A DNA stretch of 64,000 nt, taken from assembly GCF_009792355.1 (NCBI RefSeq), contig NZ_CP047045.1, forward strand, positions 1,886,501-1,950,500, given 5' to 3'. Below the pieces are notes generated by a model. It had not been told where the DNA came from. It did not search any database and saw only the letters and a list, made by a program, of their open reading frames with translations. The position numbers and the translations under genes were made by a program. This document shows positions 1 to 9,076 of this stretch, piece by piece. This stretch comes from Terricaulis silvestris. Its GTDB lineage: Bacteria > Pseudomonadota > Alphaproteobacteria > Caulobacterales > Aquidulcibacteraceae. Position 1 is the first letter of the stretch; each line of letters begins with the position of its first letter.

Positions 1-1
1 G

Positions 2-637
2 CAGCTGACAGCGATCATGGTGCGCGAAGCGCGCGATGAAGCCGCATACGCCCAAGCAGCACGCATAGCGCGCGCGCTCGTCATAGGTCCCGCCTTCGGC
101 ACGAGCGATGATCACTATAAGCTCTTGCTCGCGGCGATCGGCGCCGAACCACGCGCGCCGCTCGTGCTCGATGCGGACGCGCTCACGCTGCTCTCGCCCA
201 TCACGCACGGCTTCACATCGCGCGACGTGCTGACGCCGCATGTCGGGGAATTTCGCCGCGCGTTTCCGGGCATCTGGTCGAGTTCGAGCAATCGCATCGA
301 CGCCACACGCGCCGCGGCCGCCTACGCACGATGCGTCGTGTTGCTGAAGGGACCAGACACGGTGATCGCGGCGCCCGACGGGCGAGCCATCGTCAACACC
401 ACGGGCTCACCGTTCCTCGCGACCGCCGGCTCGGGTGACGTGCTCGCGGGGCTGATCGCAGCTCTGATATCGCAGGGCATGGAAAGCTTCGAGGCCGCCG
501 CCGTCGCCGTCTGGTTGCATGGCAAAGCAGGAGAACGGCTCGGCCCTGGCCTCATCGCTGAGGATGTGACTGAGATTTTGCCCGCTATCCTCAACGATTT
601 GGCGCCGATGGACCTCAAGGCCGCCCTCAACGGTTGA
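2..637 (+). CDS. nnrD: ADP-dependent NAD(P)H-hydrate dehydratase domain (NnrD/YjeF C-terminal), 5' end outside window
   Basis: The reading frame is already open at base 2, so the N-terminus lies upstream; 211 residues are visible. The sequence matches the ribokinase-like carbohydrate-kinase domain that dehydrates damaged NAD(P)HX with ADP. Visible marks are the LVLDADAL block, the TPHVGEF block, a LLKGPDTVI strand and the NTTGSPFLATAGSGDVLAG nucleotide-binding/catalytic segment, whose Asp is the expected catalytic base. In many bacteria this domain is fused behind the NAD(P)HX epimerase; whether that holds here cannot be seen. The ATG at 17 is internal and is probably not the true start. Confidence 0.9.
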   Translation, partial: QLTAIMVREARDEAAYAQAARIARALVIGPAFGTSDDHYKLLLAAIGAEPRAPLVLDADALTLLSPITHGFTSRDVLTPHVGEFRRAFPGIWSSSSNRIDATRAAAAYARCVVLLKGPDTVIAAPDGRAIVNTTGSPFLATAGSGDVLAGLIAALISQGMESFEAAAVAVWLHGKAGERLGPGLIAEDVTEILPAILNDLAPMDLKAALNG

Positions 638-708
638 TCGGACCTGTTTCAACACGGTCTTTTGGGTTAACCCTGGAGCCGGGACGTACGCTCGAAGAGG
701 GGTCGGTT

Positions 709-1431
709 ATGGTTTGGTGGTGGTGGATTATCCCGGGCGTGGTCGGCGTGATCGGTTTGGCGATTGCGTTGAGCGGGCTTGGTTGGATGTTCCGCGGCCG
801 TCCCTTTAAGGGCGGGCGTGGCGTTCTCGGCGGTGGTGTGTTCTTGGCGATCGGCGCCATTGTCGCGCTCATCGGCCTCAACATTCAGACCTATCACCGC
901 CTCGGCGAAGCGCAGCGCCAAGTTGCGACTATCAGCTTCGAGAAAGTGCAGGGCACCGAGCGCACCTATGATGTGACGCTGACCGAAATCGTCGACGGTT
1001 CTCCGGGCGCGACGCACACATTCCAAGCGACCGGTGATGATTGGATGATCAGTTCGCGCGTGATCCGCTGGAAGTCATGGGCAACGGTGCTCGGACTCGA
1101 CGCGCAGTATCGCTTGGATCGCTTCGATAGCCGCTATCGCGATATCACCACGGCGCAAACGACGCCGCCGTCCGTGTACGATTTGCGCCCCGCGCGCCGT
1201 ACCGGTGTGGATTTCCTGCCGATCGTGCGAGCAACAGGCGATCGCTTGCCGCTCGTCGATACGCCAGAGCACGGCCAAGCCGTGTATTGGCCGATGGCGG
1301 ATGGCGCCTCCTATCGCATCGACATTACCGCTCAGGGCCAGCTGCTCCCGGATGAGGTCAACGAGGCCGCCGCCGAGGCTGTCGCGACGTGGGGCACCAC
1401 ACGCGTCGCCAACGAGCAGCCCGCCGACTAA
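709..1431 (+). CDS. membrane protein of unknown function with two N-terminal TM helices
   Basis: The frame opens with a TTG at 634 overlapping the previous stop, but the ATG at 709 is preceded by a GAGG sequence and begins directly with a hydrophobic helix, so 709 is preferred (240 residues). Residues about 2-22 and 40-65 form two transmembrane helices separated by a short basic loop; the remaining 170 residues are soluble and rich in beta-type sequence. Similar small proteins are sometimes labelled multidrug efflux pump, but nothing in the sequence supports transport. Function unknown. Confidence 0.75.
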   Translation: MVWWWWIIPGVVGVIGLAIALSGLGWMFRGRPFKGGRGVLGGGVFLAIGAIVALIGLNIQTYHRLGEAQRQVATISFEKVQGTERTYDVTLTEIVDGSPGATHTFQATGDDWMISSRVIRWKSWATVLGLDAQYRLDRFDSRYRDITTAQTTPPSVYDLRPARRTGVDFLPIVRATGDRLPLVDTPEHGQAVYWPMADGASYRIDITAQGQLLPDEVNEAAAEAVATWGTTRVANEQPAD

Positions 1432-1531
1432 CAGCGGCCCACCCCTGCGCCCGAAGGACGCAAGGTCGACCACAACTTGGGGTTAGGGCGTGGACGAGGG
1501 GCTGCCGGGTCTCTAAACGGGGCGCCCAATT

Positions 1532-1616
1532 GCGGACGTGGCGGAACTGGTAGACGCACCAGATTTAGGTTCTGGCGCCGAGAGGCGTCCGGGTTCGAGT
1601 CCCGGCGTCCGCACCA
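1532..1616 (+). tRNA. tRNA-Leu (anticodon UAG)
   Basis: An 85-base cloverleaf with a long variable arm. The acceptor stem GCGGACG pairs with CGTCCGC, and the 3' ACCA is encoded. The anticodon stem CCAGA/TCTGG (1559-1563, 1571-1575) encloses a loop with TAG at 1566-1568. The T-arm carries GGTTCGAGTCC. Confidence 0.97.
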
Positions 1617-1827
1617 TCCTACGCTCGCCAAGCCCGCGTCCGAGGCCCTGGCGTAGGAGAGGACAGCGCTCTCGACACCTGAGCTTCGGTGGCTTCGCCA
1701 CGCGCCTTTTGGGGCGTCGTCGGCGCGTGGACAGCCCATTTCGCGCGTGCCATAAGCCCGGCTTTCCCGAATAGACGCCGTCGGCAGAGGATTTGCAGCG
1801 ACGGCGCGCATGTTGAAAGCACGCCCA
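1617..1827. other. spacer between tRNA-Leu and tig
   Basis: About 210 bases with no credible gene. A small GTGGC/GCCAC hairpin (1689-1701) followed by a short T-run (1707-1710) could end the tRNA transcript, but it is weak. The tig promoter presumably lies in the second half; no clear -35/-10 pair can be assigned. Confidence 0.4.
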
Positions 1828-3219
1828 ATGCAGCTCACCGAGCGCCGTTCTGAAGGTCTTTTGCGCGTTTACGACGTTGTCGTCCCGGCCTCGGAACTGC
1901 AGCAGAAACTCAACGCCAAGATTGCTGAAGTGCAGCCGAACGTGCGCCTTAACGGCTTCCGTCCCGGCAAAGTGCCGGTCAGCCACATCCGCAAGGTGTA
2001 CGGCCCGTCGATGATGCAGGACATCGTCAACGAGACGGTGCAGCGCTCCGCACGCGAGAGCCTCGAGAAGGTGCGCGCCGCGTCCGAGCCGTCGCTGGAT
2101 CTGAAAAGCGACATGCAAAAGGTCGTCGACGGCACGCAAGATCTTCAGTTCGAGCTCTCGCTCGAAGTGATGCCGGATTTCGAGCCGGTCGACCTGAAGA
2201 CGATCTCGATCACCCGCCCGGTTGCGGCAGTGACCGACGCGCAGGTCGAAGAAGAACTCGCCAAAATTGCGCAAGCCAATCGCGGTTTCGAGGACAAGGA
2301 CGGTCCCGCTGCCGACGGCGACGAACTCAATATCGATTTCGTTGGCCGCCTAGGGGACGAGGCTTTCGAAGGCGGCTCAGCGCAGGGCGCACGGCTGGTC
2401 ATTGGTTCCAAGCAATTCATCCCCGGCTTTGAAGAGCAGCTCGTCGGCGCCAAAGCCGGCGAAGAGCGTGTGCTCAGCGTGACGTTCCCGGACGACTACG
2501 CAGCCGCGAATCTGAAGGGAAAAGCCGCCACCTTCGAAACCAAGATCAACGCCGTTCGCAAGCCGAAGGAAGGCGCCCCCGATGATGCATGGGCGGCGCA
2601 ACTTGGCTTCGACAGCTTGCCCGCGCTCAGAGACGCGTTGAAGCAGCGCATCGAAAACGAGCACGGCGCGCAATCGCGCGCTAAGGCTAAGCGCGCTCTG
2701 TTTGACACGTTCGACGCCCAACACGATTTCGAACTGCCGCCGCGCATGGTGGATGCGGAGTTCAACCAGATCTGGCGTCAGGTCGAAGGCGATCGCGCCG
2801 CCGGCCGCGCCGATCCGTCGGACGAAGGCAAGAGCGACGACGACCTGAAGGCCGAGTATCGCAATATCGCCGAGCGCCGCGTGCGCTTGGGGCTGCTGCT
2901 CGCCGAGATCGGACGCCGCAACAAGATCGAAGTCACCGACGAAGAAGTCGGCCGCGAGATCTCCGCGCAAGCGCGCCAATTCCCCGGCCAAGAGCGCCAA
3001 GTCATCGAAGCGTATCAGCGCAACCCGCAACTGGTCGCCCAGGTCCGCGCGCCGCTTTACGAGGAGAAGGTGGTCAGTTTCATCCTCGAGCTGATCAAGG
3101 TCACCAACAACGAAGTGAGCCGCGAAGAGCTGTTCACCGAGGACGAGCCGCCGGTCCCGCAAACCGAGGCGAAGCCCAAAAAGACCAAGAAGGCCAAGGC
3201 CGAAAAGGCCGAGGATTAA
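1828..3219 (+). CDS. tig: trigger factor, ribosome-associated chaperone
   Basis: A 463-residue protein with the trigger factor layout. An N-terminal ribosome-binding domain carries the GFRPGKVP signature near residue 46, which docks at the exit tunnel. A central FKBP-type prolyl isomerase domain spans roughly residues 150-245, and a long helical chaperone C-domain follows. The C-terminus is a Lys-rich tail. An in-frame ATG exists at 1810, but MQLTERRSEGL at 1828 matches the usual start of the family. It is followed by clpP, clpX and lon on the same strand, the typical alphaproteobacterial order, linking nascent-chain folding with proteolysis. Confidence 0.97.
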   Translation: MQLTERRSEGLLRVYDVVVPASELQQKLNAKIAEVQPNVRLNGFRPGKVPVSHIRKVYGPSMMQDIVNETVQRSARESLEKVRAASEPSLDLKSDMQKVVDGTQDLQFELSLEVMPDFEPVDLKTISITRPVAAVTDAQVEEELAKIAQANRGFEDKDGPAADGDELNIDFVGRLGDEAFEGGSAQGARLVIGSKQFIPGFEEQLVGAKAGEERVLSVTFPDDYAAANLKGKAATFETKINAVRKPKEGAPDDAWAAQLGFDSLPALRDALKQRIENEHGAQSRAKAKRALFDTFDAQHDFELPPRMVDAEFNQIWRQVEGDRAAGRADPSDEGKSDDDLKAEYRNIAERRVRLGLLLAEIGRRNKIEVTDEEVGREISAQARQFPGQERQVIEAYQRNPQLVAQVRAPLYEEKVVSFILELIKVTNNEVSREELFTEDEPPVPQTEAKPKKTKKAKAEKAED

Positions 3220-3324
3220 GCTTGGCGCTGTCGCCCGCGGGCTAACGGGGCTTGCGGGGCAGGGCCAAGCGTCAAATATGGGAGCCGCGCCGGAGCGATT
3301 CCGGCCGCTTCCCGAAAGGCCCCC

Positions 3325-3969
3325 ATGTCGACGTTCGATCCCATCGCCAGATACGCCAACCTCGTTCCGATGGTGGTTGAGCAGACCAGCCGCGGCGAAC
3401 GCGCGTTCGACATCTTCTCGCGCCTACTCAAAGAGCGGATCATTTTCGTCACCGGCGGTGTCGAAGATGGCATGGCGAGCTTGGTGACCGCGCAGCTTCT
3501 GTTCCTCGAATCCGAGAACCCGAAGCGCGAAATCGCCATGTATATCAATAGCCCGGGCGGCATCGTGACCTCGGGTCTCGCGATCTACGACACCATGCAA
3601 TACGTCCGCAGCCCGATTTCCACGGTCTGCATCGGCCAGGCCGCGTCGATGGGGTCGCTGCTGCTAGCGGCCGGGGAGAAGGGCCTCCGCATCTGCCTGC
3701 CCAACGCTCGTGTCATGGTTCACCAACCCTCCGGCGGCTTCCGCGGCCAGGCTTCGGACATCGAGCGCCACGCCGAGGACATCATCGCCACCAAGCGGCG
3801 GCTGAACGAAATCTACGTGAAGCACACCGGCCAACCGTACGAACGGGTCGAAAAGACCCTGGACCGGGATCACTTCATGACGGCCGAGGAGGCCAAGGCC
3901 TTTGGCATTATTGACCGCGTTTATGAGAAGCGCGAACTGCCCGAAGGCGGCCTCTCTGGGGCTGCTTAA
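3325..3969 (+). CDS. clpP: ATP-dependent Clp protease proteolytic subunit
   Basis: A 214-residue serine peptidase with the full catalytic triad: Ser108 in GQAASMGS, His133 in MVHQPSGG and Asp182 in LDRDHFM, spaced as in E. coli ClpP. The IYVNSPGG-type strand ([12 protein letters not shown]) and the N-terminal propeptide region are normal. It forms the tetradecameric chamber fed by ClpX, encoded next on the same strand, and by ClpA. In Caulobacterales ClpXP degrades cell-cycle regulators such as CtrA; whether it does so here is inference. Confidence 0.98.
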   Translation: MSTFDPIARYANLVPMVVEQTSRGERAFDIFSRLLKERIIFVTGGVEDGMASLVTAQLLFLESENPKREIAMYINSPGGIVTSGLAIYDTMQYVRSPISTVCIGQAASMGSLLLAAGEKGLRICLPNARVMVHQPSGGFRGQASDIERHAEDIIATKRRLNEIYVKHTGQPYERVEKTLDRDHFMTAEEAKAFGIIDRVYEKRELPEGGLSGAA

Positions 3970-4306
3970 GGCACGCTAAGGGGATGCTGGCCTTGAACCG
4001 TAACGGTTTTAGAGCCACATCCGGTAGTCAAGAAGGCCCGCCAAGCCGGGTCGTATAAGAACCGGAAGCGCCCACAAACCTCGTTTCGGGGCCGCCTTCC
4101 GCCGATGGGCCGACCCAGGACCGGACCGGTCCGCTTGCGGCCCCATCCTTGCTATGATCGTATTGCCCGGCCAGGGCGGCCGGGTGGTGAACGTTTTTGA
4201 AAGGGATCGCGTTCAAGCATTCGTTAGGCAGGGTAGCAGCGGGGGCCATCAGCCCGCCGTTTTCCGAGCTAACGATTGAGCGCGTAACGCCCTCGAAGGA
4301 TCGCTT
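3970..4306. other. clpP-clpX intergenic region
   Basis: A 337-base stretch without a gene I can support; the long antisense frame running through it and clpX is a shadow. It holds a perfect palindrome GGACCGGTCC (4123-4132), a GC-rich hairpin (4166-4184), and an AAGGA ribosome-binding sequence just before clpX. The length suggests clpX has its own promoter, but none can be pinned by eye. Confidence 0.5.
4166..4198 (+). terminator. candidate terminator or attenuator hairpin upstream of clpX
   Basis: CCCGGCC (4166-4172), a five-base loop, and GGCCGGG (4178-4184) form a perfect 7-bp stem. A TTTTT run follows only after ten more bases (4194-4198), so it is not a textbook intrinsic terminator. 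It could trim clpP mRNA or partly insulate clpX. Confidence 0.3.
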
Positions 4307-5575
4307 ATGAGCAAAGGCGCCACCAGCGGAGAGTCCAAGAACACTCTCTACTGCTCGTTCTGCGGCAAGTCCCAGCACGAGGTCAGGAAGCTTATCGCCG
4401 GACCGACCGTGTTCATCTGCGATGAGTGCGTCGAACTCTGCATGGACATCATCCGCGAGGAACACAAAACCTCGCTGGTTAAGTCCAAGGAGGGCGTGCC
4501 GTCTCCGAAGGAGATCAAGGGCGTTCTCGACGATTACGTCGTCGGCCAAGAACACGCCAAGCGCGTACTCGCCGTCGCTGTGCACAATCATTACAAGCGC
4601 CTGAACCACGCCGCGAAAAACGGTGATGTCGAGCTGGCGAAGTCGAACATCCTGCTGATCGGCCCAACCGGCTGCGGCAAGACGCTGCTCGCGCAAACGC
4701 TGGCGCGCATCATCGACGTGCCGTTCACGATGGCGGATGCGACGACGCTGACCGAAGCCGGTTACGTCGGCGAAGACGTAGAGAACATCATCCTGAAGCT
4801 GCTGCAGTCCGCCGACTACAACGTCGAACGCGCTCAGCGCGGCATCGTCTATATCGACGAAGTCGATAAGATTTCGCGGAAGTCCGACAATCCGAGCATT
4901 ACACGCGACGTGTCGGGCGAAGGCGTGCAGCAAGCGCTGCTGAAAATCATGGAAGGCACAGTCGCCAGTGTTCCGCCGCAAGGCGGCCGTAAGCATCCGC
5001 AGCAGGAGTTCCTGCAAGTCGACACCACGAACATCCTGTTCATCTGCGGCGGCGCATTCGCCGGTCTCGACAAAATCATCAGCCAACGCGGCAGAGGCAC
5101 GTCGATTGGCTTTGGCGCGACTGTGCATGCCGAAGAAGATCGCCGCACCGGCGAGATTCTCCGTCAGATCGAGCCGGATGACTTGCTGAAGTTCGGCCTG
5201 ATTCCCGAATTCGTCGGCCGTCTGCCTGTGCTCGCGACGCTCGAAGATCTCGACGAACCGGCGTTGGTGACGATTCTCACCGAGCCGAAGAATGCTCTGG
5301 TGAAGCAGTATCAGCGCATGTTTGAGATGGAGAACGTGAAGCTCTCGTTCCCGGAGGAAGCGCTCCGCGCCATCTCGCGCAAGGCCATCGCCCGCAAGAC
5401 CGGCGCGCGCGGCTTGCGTTCCATCCTCGAAAGCATCCTGCTCGACACCATGTTCGAGCTGCCGACGATGAGTGGCGTGGAAGAAGTGGTCGTTTCGGCT
5501 GACGTCGTGGAAGGCCGTGCGAAGCCGCTTCAGATTTATGCCGAACGCCGTGACGGCGCGGGCGCGACCGGCTGA
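4307..5575 (+). CDS. clpX: ATP-dependent Clp protease ATP-binding subunit ClpX
   Basis: A 422-residue AAA+ unfoldase. The N-terminal zinc-binding domain has the four cysteines Cys16, Cys19, Cys38 and Cys41. The AAA+ core carries the Walker A GPTGCGKT, Walker [11 protein letters not shown], the long [19 protein letters not shown] stretch, the IGFGA loop contacting ClpP, and sensor 2 around KTGARGLRS. It recognises and unfolds substrates and feeds them to ClpP, encoded just upstream. Full length, no anomalies. Confidence 0.98.
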   Translation: MSKGATSGESKNTLYCSFCGKSQHEVRKLIAGPTVFICDECVELCMDIIREEHKTSLVKSKEGVPSPKEIKGVLDDYVVGQEHAKRVLAVAVHNHYKRLNHAAKNGDVELAKSNILLIGPTGCGKTLLAQTLARIIDVPFTMADATTLTEAGYVGEDVENIILKLLQSADYNVERAQRGIVYIDEVDKISRKSDNPSITRDVSGEGVQQALLKIMEGTVASVPPQGGRKHPQQEFLQVDTTNILFICGGAFAGLDKIISQRGRGTSIGFGATVHAEEDRRTGEILRQIEPDDLLKFGLIPEFVGRLPVLATLEDLDEPALVTILTEPKNALVKQYQRMFEMENVKLSFPEEALRAISRKAIARKTGARGLRSILESILLDTMFELPTMSGVEEVVVSADVVEGRAKPLQIYAERRDGAGATG

Positions 5576-5676
5576 ATCCAAACTGAACGTTAGGACGAAT
5601 CGTCCGGTTCTACGCGTGGAAGCGCGCGTGGAACTTCGCGTTCGGCGTGCTTCCACAAAGCCGTGTCTGACCGGCA

Positions 5677-5707
5677 CTTGAAGCAGGGGGCAAACGCTTC
5701 CACATTT
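5677..5707 (+). promoter_or_regulatory. candidate heat-shock (sigma32-type) promoter of lon
   Basis: CTTGAA at 5677-5682 and CCACATTT at 5700-5707 are separated by 17 bases, close to the alphaproteobacterial RpoH pattern of CTTGAA and a CCCATnT-like -10. It sits about 65 bases upstream of the lon start. Assigned by eye only. Confidence 0.35.
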
Positions 5708-5772
5708 TCATTCGTTAAGGCTGGATGCGCTCGTCCGAACGGACCGAGTTTCCTCCAGCGAAGGAGCACCGA

Positions 5773-8175
5773 ATGGCCGAGAGCCGCATTCTTCCCGTTC
5801 TGCCGCTGCGCGACATCGTCGTTTATCCGAAGATGGCGGCGCCGCTGTTCGTCGGCCGCGAGAAATCCGTCCGCGCGCTCGACGAAGTCATGAAGAAGGA
5901 CAAGCAGATCGTCCTCGCCGCGCAGATCGATGCGTCGGAAGACGAGCCCTCTGCCGACCGCATCTACACCATCGGCACCGTGGCCACGGTTGTGCAGCTT
6001 CTGAAGCTGCCTGACGGCACCGTTCGCGTGCTGGTCGAAGGCGGCTACCGCGCGCGCCTCAAGAATTTCACTGACAACGCCGAGTTCTTCGAAGCTGAAG
6101 TCGAAGAGATCGCTGAGGAGAACGAGGACACTCCGGAAGCGCGGGCGATCGCGCGCGCCGTGACCGACCAGTGGGACAATTACGTCAAACTCTCACGTAA
6201 GACGCCGCCGGAAGTGCATCAGGCCATCGGCCAGATCACCGAGCCGTCGCGCCTGGCGGACTCCGTCGCCGCGCATCTCACCGTGAAGATCCCGGACAAG
6301 CAGGCGTTGCTCGAGTTGATCGACGTGCCGCAGCGTCTCGAGAAGATCATGTCGCTGATCGAAGGCGAGATCGGCATGCTGCAAGTCGAGCGAAAAATCC
6401 GTAACCGCGTGAAGCGTCAGATGGAGAAGACGCAGCGCGAATATTATTTGAACGAGCAGATGAAGGCGATCCAGCGCGAGCTGGGTGACGGCGACGAAGG
6501 CCGTGAAGATATCGCCGAACTCGAAAACCGCATCAAAAACACCAAGCTGTCGAAGGAAGGCAAGACCAAGGCTGACGCGGAGATGAAGAAGCTCCGCCAG
6601 ATGTCGCCGATGTCAGCGGAATCGACAGTGGTGCGCAATTATCTCGATTGGCTGCTCTCGCTCCCTTGGGGCAACAAGAAGAAGGTCAAAAAGGATATCG
6701 ACGCCGCGCAAGCGGTGCTCGACGAGGATCACTACGGCCTCGACAAGGTCAAAGACCGCATCCTCGAATATCTCGCCGTGCAGGCGCGCACCAACAAGCT
6801 GCGCGGGCCCATCCTGTGCCTCGTTGGCCCTCCGGGCGTCGGCAAGACCTCGCTCGGCAAATCGATTGCGCGTGCGACAGGGCGCGACTTCGTACGCATG
6901 TCACTTGGCGGTGTGCGTGACGAGGCCGAAATCCGTGGTCACCGCCGCACCTACATCGGTTCGATGCCGGGCCGCGTGATCCAGTCGATGAAGAAGGCCA
7001 AGAGCGGCAATCCGCTCTTCCTGTTGGACGAAATCGACAAGCTCGGCGCCGACTATCGCGGCGATCCGTCGGCGGCGCTGCTGGAAGTGTTGGATCCGGA
7101 GCAAAACTCCACGTTCAACGACCACTACCTCGAAGTCGATTACGATCTCTCGGACGTGCTGTTCATCACCACGGCGAACAGTCTCAACATGCCTCAGCCC
7201 TTGCTGGACCGCATGGAGATCATCCGCATCCCTGGCTACACCGAGGATGAAAAGGTCGAGATCGCCAAGCGCCACCTGTTGCCGAAGCAGTACGAGAACA
7301 ATGGCCTGAAAAAGAGCGAGTTCAGCGTTTCAGAAGACGCGCTGCGCGATCTCGTGCGCCGCTATACACGTGAAGCGGGCGTGCGTTCGCTCGAACGCGA
7401 AATCGGCAACCTCGCGCGCAAGGCCGTCCGTCAGCTTGAGCAGAAGAAGCTCGAAAAGGTCGAGATCACGGCCGCGAACCTGCCGGAATACGCCGGGGTC
7501 TGGAAATATCGCTTTGGCGAGACGGACGCGGAAGATCAGGTCGGTGTCGTTACCGGTCTCGCGTGGACGGAAGTCGGCGGCGAACTGCTGACGATCGAAG
7601 CGGTGTCGATGCCTGGCAAAGGCACGATGACTGTCACCGGCAACCTAAAGGACGTAATGCGTGAATCTATCTCGGCGGCATCGTCCTACGTGCGCTCGCG
7701 CGCGGTCCACTTCGGCGTGAAACCGCCGACCTTCCGTTCACGCGACATCCACGTGCACGTACCAGAAGGCGCTACGCCGAAGGACGGTCCGTCCGCCGGT
7801 GTAGCAATGGCGACAGCGATCGTGTCGATCCTCACCGGCAACCCCGTCCGCAAGGATATCGCCATGACAGGCGAGATCACGTTGCGCGGGCGGGTGCTGC
7901 CGATTGGCGGCCTCAAGGAAAAGCTGCTGGCGGCGCTGCGTGGCGGCGTAAAGACGGTGCTGATCCCGAAGGACAACGAAAAGGATCTGGCCGAAATCCC
8001 CGAGAACGTGAAATCGGGGCTGGAGATCATCCCTGTGGCCACCGTCGACGAGGTTCTGAGCCGAGCCCTCACGCTCCCACTCAAGCCTGTTGAGTGGAGC
8101 GAGGAGGACGAGCTCGCCGAGACCCGCCGCAACGAAGGCGGCGGCGAGGGCCGCGAAGGAGCCCGTCCGCACTAG
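5773..8175 (+). CDS. lon: ATP-dependent endopeptidase Lon
   Basis: An 800-residue LonA protease. The start at 5773 is preferred over the in-frame ATG at 5725 because AAGGAG (5761-5766) lies at the right spacing and [17 protein letters not shown] is the family N-terminus. The domains in order are: an N-terminal substrate-binding domain, a coiled-coil around residue 210-260, an AAA+ module with Walker [10 protein letters not shown] and Walker [10 protein letters not shown], and the C-terminal serine/lysine peptidase with the catalytic Ser in PKDGPSAG and Lys in [10 protein letters not shown]. It degrades misfolded and regulatory proteins; in Caulobacter these include DnaA and CcrM. Confidence 0.98.
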   Translation: MAESRILPVLPLRDIVVYPKMAAPLFVGREKSVRALDEVMKKDKQIVLAAQIDASEDEPSADRIYTIGTVATVVQLLKLPDGTVRVLVEGGYRARLKNFTDNAEFFEAEVEEIAEENEDTPEARAIARAVTDQWDNYVKLSRKTPPEVHQAIGQITEPSRLADSVAAHLTVKIPDKQALLELIDVPQRLEKIMSLIEGEIGMLQVERKIRNRVKRQMEKTQREYYLNEQMKAIQRELGDGDEGREDIAELENRIKNTKLSKEGKTKADAEMKKLRQMSPMSAESTVVRNYLDWLLSLPWGNKKKVKKDIDAAQAVLDEDHYGLDKVKDRILEYLAVQARTNKLRGPILCLVGPPGVGKTSLGKSIARATGRDFVRMSLGGVRDEAEIRGHRRTYIGSMPGRVIQSMKKAKSGNPLFLLDEIDKLGADYRGDPSAALLEVLDPEQNSTFNDHYLEVDYDLSDVLFITTANSLNMPQPLLDRMEIIRIPGYTEDEKVEIAKRHLLPKQYENNGLKKSEFSVSEDALRDLVRRYTREAGVRSLEREIGNLARKAVRQLEQKKLEKVEITAANLPEYAGVWKYRFGETDAEDQVGVVTGLAWTEVGGELLTIEAVSMPGKGTMTVTGNLKDVMRESISAASSYVRSRAVHFGVKPPTFRSRDIHVHVPEGATPKDGPSAGVAMATAIVSILTGNPVRKDIAMTGEITLRGRVLPIGGLKEKLLAALRGGVKTVLIPKDNEKDLAEIPENVKSGLEIIPVATVDEVLSRALTLPLKPVEWSEEDELAETRRNEGGGEGREGARPH

Positions 8176-8204
8176 GTTCCAAGGTTGTTTCCGCACTGCA
8201 ACAA

Positions 8205-8231
8205 GGCCCGGTGGCGCTTGCGCCCCGGGCC
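8205..8231 (+). terminator. strong hairpin between lon and the HU gene
   Basis: GGCCCGG and GGCGC on the left pair with GCGCC and CCGGGCC on the right around a TT loop, giving a 12-bp stem with one bulged T. There is no U-run, so it may be a processing or stabilising element rather than a terminator. It lies 30 bases after the lon stop and 69 before the next start. Confidence 0.35.
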
Positions 8232-8299
8232 AAATTGCTCATAGCGTCCGCCGTGATGAGGCTCAAAACGAGCGATTCCACACCGTCGAGGGGGTTTGA

Positions 8300-8572
8300 A
8301 TGAACAAAGCAGAATTGGTCGCCGACGTTGCGGATCGCATGGGCGATTCCAAACAGAAGAGCGAAGAGGCCGTGAACGCCGTGTTTGAAGCCATCGTCGC
8401 CGCCCTCAAGAAGGGCGACGAAGTGCGACTGCCGGCCTTCGGCGTGTTCGACGTGAAGGACACCGCCGCCCGCACCGCACGCAACCCGCAGACGGGCGCC
8501 GAGGTCAAAGTGCCGGCCGGCAAGAAGGCCCGCTTCAAGCCGGGCAAGGCGCTCAAAGAAACGCTGAACTGA
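8300..8572 (+). CDS. hup: DNA-binding protein HU
   Basis: A 90-residue HU/IHF family protein. It begins MNKAELVADVADRMG, has the LPAFGVFDVKD beta segment, and keeps the conserved RxxRNPQTG arm (TARTARNPQTG) that inserts into the DNA minor groove. It compacts and bends chromosomal DNA. HU downstream of lon is the same order seen in many proteobacteria. A strong intrinsic terminator follows immediately. Confidence 0.96.
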   Translation: MNKAELVADVADRMGDSKQKSEEAVNAVFEAIVAALKKGDEVRLPAFGVFDVKDTAARTARNPQTGAEVKVPAGKKARFKPGKALKETLN

Positions 8573-8595
8573 GAGGCCCAGGGTCAGTTCGCAAA

Positions 8596-8620
8596 GGGCG
8601 GCCCTGGCGGCCGCCCTTTT
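8596..8620 (+). terminator. Rho-independent terminator after the HU gene
   Basis: GGGCGGCC (8596-8603), a five-base loop, GGCCGCCC (8609-8616) and then TTTT (8617-8620). This is a perfect 8-bp GC-rich stem with a short U-run, 23 bases after the HU stop codon. Confidence 0.85.
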
Positions 8621-8666
8621 CATTTATGCGGGCCTTGTGTACCGACGCCCGCGAAGAGGCAGACGA

Positions 8667-8972
8667 ATGCTGGCGAAAATCTACCGCCCCGCGAAGAACG
8701 CCATGCAGTCCGGCAAGGCGGGCGCAAAGAAGTGGCGGCTCGAATTCGTGCTGTCGGATGCGCCACGCCCAGACGTACTGATGGGCTGGATCAGCGGCGC
8801 CGACACCAACGAACAGGTGCGCATCGAGTTCGACGACAAGGACGCAGCCATCGCCTTCGCGCGCACGCACGCCATTCCGCATCAGGTCATCGACACGCCG
8901 GAGCCGGCGCGTCAGATCAAATCCTACAGCGACAATTTCGCCTTCCGCAGACGCGAACCCTGGTCGCACTGA
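8667..8972 (+). CDS. NDUFS4-like (18 kDa) NADH dehydrogenase accessory subunit
   Basis: A 101-residue protein of the ETC complex I subunit family (NDUFS4/NUYM). The start at 8667 follows a GAGG sequence; the in-frame ATG upstream at 8637 would add ten basic residues. The motif order is typical: an N-terminal RIYRPAKNAMQSG-type segment (here KIYRPAKNAMQSG), a KKWRLEF strand, the LMGW..S.D core, and a C-terminal YSDNFAFRRREPWSH. It probably associates with respiratory complex I, a trait shared by alphaproteobacteria and mitochondria. Confidence 0.92.
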   Translation: MLAKIYRPAKNAMQSGKAGAKKWRLEFVLSDAPRPDVLMGWISGADTNEQVRIEFDDKDAAIAFARTHAIPHQVIDTPEPARQIKSYSDNFAFRRREPWSH

Positions 8973-8999
8973 CAGGCCGACGTGCTAGAGCGGCGACAC

Positions 9000-9076
9000 G
9001 CGCCCATAGCTCAACTGGATAGAGCATCCGCCTTCTAAGCGGACGGTTGCAGGTTCAAGTCCTGCTGGGCGCGCCA
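9000..9076 (+). tRNA. tRNA-Arg (anticodon UCU)
   Basis: A 77-base cloverleaf: acceptor GCGCCCA/TGGGCGC, encoded CCA at 9074-9076, anticodon stem TCCGC/GCGGA with TCT at 9034-9036, and T-arm GCAGG-TTCAAGT-CCTGC. The IS-type transposase gene ends only 37 bases beyond it. Confidence 0.97.

Noticed and set aside
4028-5677. 549-residue open frame on the minus strand opposite clpX
   Set aside because: It is the out-of-phase complement of an intact clpX and its upstream region, with no recognisable domain; long antisense frames are common in GC-rich DNA.
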